NCBI RefSeq assembly: GCF_017592395.1
Contig: NZ_JAGFOU010000020.1
Location: 1-64,000, forward strand
Source: Actinomyces bowdenii
GTDB lineage: Bacteria > Actinomycetota > Actinomycetes > Actinomycetales > Actinomycetaceae
Length of the DNA: 64,000 bases
Reading direction: 5' to 3'
In this document: in pieces, positions 60,723 through 64,000 of the stretch
How the letters are laid out: every line of letters starts with the position of its first letter
Position numbering within the stretch: the stretch's first letter is position 1
Notes under the pieces: generated by a model
The model's database searches: none
The model's input: the letters and a program-made list of their open reading frames with translations, nothing else
Told to the model about the DNA's origin: nothing
Program-made: the position numbers and the translations under genes

Positions 60723-61391
60723 CTACTCCTCGGGGGCGTCCAACCGGTAGCCGACATTGCGCACGGTGCCGATGATGTGGTCGTGCTCGGGGCCGAGCTT
60801 GGCGCGCAGCCGCCGGATGTGGACATCGACGGTGCGCGATCCGCCGATGTAGTCCTCGCCCCAGACCTCGTCCAGGAGCGTGTCGCGGGTCAGGACCCGG
60901 CCGTGGTTGGCGGCCAGGAACTTCAGCAGCTCGAACTCCTTGTAGGTCAGGTCCAGGATGGCCCCGCGCAGGCGCACCGTGTAGGCGGTGGCGTCGATGA
61001 CCAGGTCGCCGACCTCGATGAGGTCGCTGCTGAGGGCCTCGACCACGGGCACGTGGGCCCGCAGGAGGCGCAGGCGGGCGGAGAGCTCGGCGGGGCCCAC
61101 GGCGGACATGACGAAGTCGGCCGCCCCCCAGTCCCCCTGGACGACGGCCACACCGCCCTCCTCCAGGACCAGGATGATGGGGGGGCAGTCCATGGGGCCG
61201 GTGAACAGCTGGCACAGGGCGCGGGCGCGGGTGAGGTCGCCGCGGGCGTCGATCATGACGACGTCGGCGGAGTCCACGGCGGCGTAGGAGGAGGGGACGG
61301 GGGCCAGGCACTCGACCTCGGAGTCCAGGAAGGCGGCAGCGGGGAGCACCCTGGTGGCGTCGGTCTCACGTGTGAACATGATGATGCGCAC
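60723..61391 (-). CDS. glnR: GlnR-type OmpR-family regulator of nitrogen metabolism
   Basis: This 222-residue protein has an atypical receiver (residues about 1-115) and a winged-helix DNA-binding domain (about 130-220). The receiver has DVVMIDARGDL and LVLEEGGVAVVQGDWGAADF, which match actinobacterial GlnR, the orphan regulator that senses nitrogen without a partner kinase. The effector half reads LDLTYKEFELLKFLAANHGRV, SRTVDVHIRRLRAKLGPE and GTVRNVGYRL, the OmpR/PhoB signature. The GTG start has AAGGA 7 nt upstream; ATG five codons earlier is the alternative. It is next to the phosphate genes, as in mycobacteria. A PhoP-like regulator was considered, but the receiver fits GlnR better. Confidence 0.85.
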   Translation of the reverse strand: MRIIMFTRETDATRVLPAAAFLDSEVECLAPVPSSYAAVDSADVVMIDARGDLTRARALCQLFTGPMDCPPIILVLEEGGVAVVQGDWGAADFVMSAVGPAELSARLRLLRAHVPVVEALSSDLIEVGDLVIDATAYTVRLRGAILDLTYKEFELLKFLAANHGRVLTRDTLLDEVWGEDYIGGSRTVDVHIRRLRAKLGPEHDHIIGTVRNVGYRLDAPEE

Positions 61392-61594
61392 GGCGTCTTC
61401 CTTCATGGGTCGCGTCGACCCGGTTCCGCGGCGCTCCAAGGCGGGAGCGCGCCTGGATCCGGACGGGGCAAGTCAACCACATCGGCGCACCGGCCTGCCT
61501 CCCGCCTGCGCAATCGCCGTCATGCCGCGCCTGGCGGGCCGGATGCCGACGGCATCGGGGCCACCGGCGCCCGGGGTGTGGGACGATGCGCCCT

Positions 61595-62596
61595 GTGAGC
61601 ACCCAGCACCGCCAGCCCGGCCCCGCCCGATCCGCCGCCTCGCCCGCGCCCGCGGGCGCCGGGCGGGCATCCGGTCCGCGCGGGGGCGCGCGTGGGCGCG
61701 ATGCGCAGGATGCCGGGCAGGCCTCGGTGCAGGGCGCGGTGCCCGGGACGGGCCTGGCCTCACCACTCGATGAGATGCCCGAGGAGCCGGTCCCCGTCGA
61801 GCTGGGACTGGTGGAGCCGGGCTGGACCCGCCTGGCCTTCGCGGGCCTGGTGCCGGTGCTCCTGGCCGTCAGCGCCTCCCTGCCCTCCTGGGCCCGACTG
61901 GCCCTGGTGGCCCTGCTCATCCCGGCGGCGGCCCAGGGGTGGCCCGCCCTGCTGCGGGCCCACCACGACCGGGGAGCCGCGATCGTCATGACCCTGACGG
62001 GCTGGGCGGCCACGGTGGTGGTCTTCCTCCTGCACGACCTGGGGGCCGCGGGCGTGGTCATGGCGCTGTCGGTCCTGGCGGCCTTCATCGCCCAGATGAT
62101 GCGCCGCGACGGGCGCCGGGGGCTGGTGGAGGACCTGTCCTCCACGGTCAGCGGGTGCCTGGTGGTGGTCTCGGGGGCGGCCTGGTGCGCCCTGGAGTCG
62201 GGTCTGGCCGACCCCGCGGTCATCGTGCCCACCTGCCTGGCGCTGTTCATCGGCGCCCTGCTCTCGGTCCTGGAGGTGCGGGCCACGGTCCTGGAGATCC
62301 TCACCGTCACGGTGCCCACCCTCGTGTCGGGCATCGCCGGGGGTGTGCTGGCCTCGGCGGGCTTCTTCGGCATCGGGCACATGGGCGTGACCGCGGGCCT
62401 GCAGAGCGCCGCGGCCTGCCTCATCGTGGGCTTCGTGGCGGGGGTGCTCATGGCCGCGGGCAACCGGGTGCTGTGGACCCACCGGTGGGTGCCGGGCGGC
62501 CGGGCGGCGGTGACCTCCGCCGTCGTGCCGATCCTGGCCGTGGGCATCCCGGTCTACGCCATCGCGCGCCTCATGGGAAGTTTCATCGCCGGCTGA
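61595..62596 (+). CDS. Unknown multi-pass membrane protein
   Basis: I do not recognise the family. The 333-residue product has a disordered Ala/Gly/Pro/Arg N-terminus (about 75 residues) and then eight or so hydrophobic helices from LAFAGLVPVLLAVSASL to VVPILAVGIPVYAIARLMG. A polar loop RRDGRRGLVEDL and the segments SVLEVRATVLEI lie between. The pattern of short helices is slightly like CdsA-type cytidylyltransferases, but the catalytic Asp/Arg signature is not visible. The start at GTG has GACGAT 7 nt upstream; an ATG three codons earlier is the alternative. It is divergent from glnR and followed by a nitrobindin-like gene. Confidence 0.6.
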   Translation: MSTQHRQPGPARSAASPAPAGAGRASGPRGGARGRDAQDAGQASVQGAVPGTGLASPLDEMPEEPVPVELGLVEPGWTRLAFAGLVPVLLAVSASLPSWARLALVALLIPAAAQGWPALLRAHHDRGAAIVMTLTGWAATVVVFLLHDLGAAGVVMALSVLAAFIAQMMRRDGRRGLVEDLSSTVSGCLVVVSGAAWCALESGLADPAVIVPTCLALFIGALLSVLEVRATVLEILTVTVPTLVSGIAGGVLASAGFFGIGHMGVTAGLQSAAACLIVGFVAGVLMAAGNRVLWTHRWVPGGRAAVTSAVVPILAVGIPVYAIARLMGSFIAG

Positions 62597-62642
62597 GCCC
62601 GGGCCCTGCCGCCCGCGGCGCCGTGCCTCCTAGGCTGCCCCC

Positions 62643-63335
62643 ATGGCTTTCACCCTCCCGGACGACATCGCCCCCGAGCTCTACCCGCTGTCCTGGCTCA
62701 TCGGCACCTGGCGCGGCTACGGCATCCTCACCTATGGGGAGACCATCCCCGAGCAGGCCGTCTACCAGGAGATGGTCTTCGATCACGACGGAGGCCCCTA
62801 CCTGCGCCAGCTCACCACGATCTGGACGGTGGACGCCACCCGCAGTCAGGACCTCGACTTCGAGATGCCGGGCCTGGAGGGGGCCTCGCGACTGGCGCCG
62901 GCCCGCATCTGGTCCACCGAGACCGCCTACTGGCGCCCGGTGGGCCAGGAGCAGCCCGATGACGATGACGCCGACACCCGCACGCCGATCACCCGCCTGG
63001 AGCTGGTCTCGGCCGACCCCGCGGGGCACGTGGCCGTCTGGGAGGGGTGGATCCAGGGGCCGCGGGCCCAGGTGGGCACCCAGGCCGTGGGGCGCACCCG
63101 CACCTCTGCCGCGGTCACCGAGATGACCCGCATGCTCGGGCTGGTGGGCGGGGACCTCATGTGGACCCAGGACATGGCCGCCTTCGGCGTGGAGGCCCCC
63201 ACCACCTACGCCTCGGGCCGCCTGGGGCGTGTGGAGGACCCCGAGGACCCGGCCAGCCGGCCGGGTGCCGCCCTGGCGGCCGGCGCTGGGGCGGAGCCGG
63301 ACCCGGAGGCGGATGCGGAGCCGGGGCAGGGATGA
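62643..63335 (+). CDS. FABP-like/nitrobindin-family beta-barrel protein
   Basis: This 230-residue protein has the family opening PLSWLIGTWRGYGILTYG (GTWxGxG), a later VYQEMVFDHDGGPYL, and the strand SAVTEMTRMLGLVGGDLMWTQDMAA. In nitrobindins this fold is a ten-stranded barrel that can bind heme or fatty acids; the mycobacterial relatives sit near this same gene neighbourhood. A 30-residue acidic tail (EDPEDPASRP, then AGAEPDPEADAEPGQG) is extra. TAGGCT lies 6 nt before the ATG, fitting a leaderless transcript. Its ligand is unknown. A hairpin with 14-bp arms follows. Confidence 0.85.
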   Translation: MAFTLPDDIAPELYPLSWLIGTWRGYGILTYGETIPEQAVYQEMVFDHDGGPYLRQLTTIWTVDATRSQDLDFEMPGLEGASRLAPARIWSTETAYWRPVGQEQPDDDDADTRTPITRLELVSADPAGHVAVWEGWIQGPRAQVGTQAVGRTRTSAAVTEMTRMLGLVGGDLMWTQDMAAFGVEAPTTYASGRLGRVEDPEDPASRPGAALAAGAGAEPDPEADAEPGQG

Positions 63336-63366
63336 GACCGCCGGACCCGCTCCGCGGTTCTCCCCC

Positions 63367-63413
63367 TCAAGACGCGGATTCGCCCCCAGTAACCCGGGGA
63401 ATCCGCGTCTTGA
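63367..63413. terminator. Long hairpin between the FABP-like and YgfZ-like genes
   Basis: Perfect 14-bp arms TCAAGACGCGGATT / AATCCGCGTCTTGA enclose a 19-nt centre in which CCCC and GGGG can also pair. CCC and GGG just outside extend the stem. It lies 31 bp after the FABP-like stop codon and ends 65 bp before the next GTG. A terminator is possible, but there is no T-run. Confidence 0.65.
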
Positions 63414-63477
63414 AGGGCACAACTGCAGATCCCATCCGCTCGTGACCAACCGCAGACCCGCATGGAGGTGAGGCCCT

Positions 63478-64000
63478 GTGCCGCCACTGCCCCTGATGAG
63501 CCGGCCCGGCGCCGTCGCCAACCCCGAGTGCGATCCCGACGCCGCCGTCCCCGCCCACTTCGGCGACCCCCTGCGCGAGCAGGCCGCCCTGGGCGAGGGC
63601 CGGGCGCTCAGCCCCCTGGCCCGCGACGTGGTGGCCGTGTCCGGCCCGGACCGCCTCGATTGGCTGACCACCCTGTCCAGCCAGGTGCTCACCTCCCTGG
63701 AGCCGGGCGACGGCGGCGCGGAGGCCCTGCTGCTGGACGCCCACGGCCGCATCACCCACGCCCTGGCGGCCCTCGACGACGGCGAGCGGCTCCTCCTGGT
63801 CACCCAGGCGGGGCAGGGCGGTGCCCTGGTGGAGTTCCTGGAGCGCATGCGCTTCATGCTGCGCGTCGAGGTCGGTCAGTGCCCGGACCTCGTGGCCCTG
63901 GGGGCCGTGGGCCAGGGGCTGGAGGCACTGGAGGGGGCCTGCGCTCTGGTGGGGCGTGCTGATCCTGCTGGCCCGACTGCCCTCGTTGAGACTGGTGGTC
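63478..64000 (+). CDS. ygfZ: YgfZ/GcvT-like folate-binding protein (5' part)
   Basis: Only the first 174 residues are in the window; the frame is open to the edge. The segments LARDVVAVSGPDRLDWLTTLSSQ and GGAEALLLDAHGRITHALAAL, followed by MRFMLRVEV, match the N-terminal half of YgfZ proteins, which bind folate and help maintain iron-sulfur proteins. The signature KGCYxGQE lies further downstream in this family and would be outside the window, so the call rests on the N-terminal half. GTG start with GGAGG 9 nt upstream; ATG 18 nt later is an alternative. Confidence 0.8.
   Translation, partial: MPPLPLMSRPGAVANPECDPDAAVPAHFGDPLREQAALGEGRALSPLARDVVAVSGPDRLDWLTTLSSQVLTSLEPGDGGAEALLLDAHGRITHALAALDDGERLLLVTQAGQGGALVEFLERMRFMLRVEVGQCPDLVALGAVGQGLEALEGACALVGRADPAGPTALVETGG

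Noticed and set aside
61595-62596. CdsA (phosphatidate cytidylyltransferase) assignment
   Set aside because: Helix pattern is only vaguely similar and the family's C-terminal signature is missing.

Overview
The window is high-GC DNA from an actinobacterium. Gene content points to the Actinomycetaceae, probably Actinomyces or a close relative: a LAxTG-type sortase-anchored 5'-nucleotidase, a two-domain MutT1-like Nudix/phosphatase beside polyphosphate kinase, DUF3073 after purM, a GlnR-type orphan regulator, a fruR-fruK-fruA operon, three tRNA genes without encoded CCA, and many genes with a TANNNT -10 box only 6-7 nt before the start codon, the signature of leaderless transcripts. The genus is an inference; no rRNA is present.

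Layout. 1-760: tail of an IS481/IS3-type transposase, then about 630 bp without a convincing gene but with DnaA-box-like words. 0.8-4.8 kb: a TreT-like glycosyltransferase, an 11-bp repeat array and purL. 5-10 kb: a large WD40 protein (14 repeats), a phosphatidylcholine synthase and an unknown membrane protein. 10.4-14.4 kb: gdhA with a GlnR-box-like site upstream, then the wall-anchored 5'-nucleotidase. 14.5-18.6 kb: the fructose PTS operon with two dyads before its DeoR-type repressor. 18.8-24.2 kb: SCP-like protein, RNB ribonuclease, purF, purM and convergent DUF3073. 24.4-34.4 kb, all on the minus strand: a holin-like/DUF3618 envelope operon, a NaChBac-type voltage-gated sodium channel, an asymmetric heterodimeric ABC exporter, and a MacB/FtsX-type ABC transporter. 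34.8-38.7 kb: a variant-LRR membrane protein, a NagZ-like lipoprotein and a zincin-like metallopeptidase. 38.9-39.2 kb: tRNA-Glu, -Asp and -Phe with a perfect intrinsic terminator. 39.3-49.5 kb: a PadR pair, MscS channel, MsrB, an EEP-family hydrolase, two carriers, a DEAD-box helicase, a stress membrane protein and a secreted hydrolase; tRNA-Lys follows on the minus strand. 50-61.4 kb is a phosphate block: ppk, the MutT1-like protein, a PHO-box-preceded pstSCAB operon, and on the opposite strand pit, its DUF47 partner and GlnR. 61.6-64 kb: an unknown membrane protein, a nitrobindin-like protein and the start of a YgfZ-like protein.

How it fits together. Purine synthesis (purL, purF, purM), nitrogen (gdhA, glnR), phosphate and polyphosphate (pst, pit, ppk, secreted nucleotidase) and fructose uptake are the metabolic themes. 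Several of these genes also cluster near one another in mycobacteria (purL-purF-purM-DUF3073-FABP-YgfZ-GlnR-pst), as I recall it, so this looks like an old core chromosomal neighbourhood with envelope and ion-channel cassettes between.

The most unusual non-coding material is a set of long palindromes in intergenic gaps. Two are copies of the same 70-nt element 15 kb apart, one with perfect 23-bp arms. A third gap holds four alternating inverted copies of a 10-mer, and a fourth has a 14-bp-arm hairpin. No CRISPR array, integrase, prophage or rRNA operon was seen.
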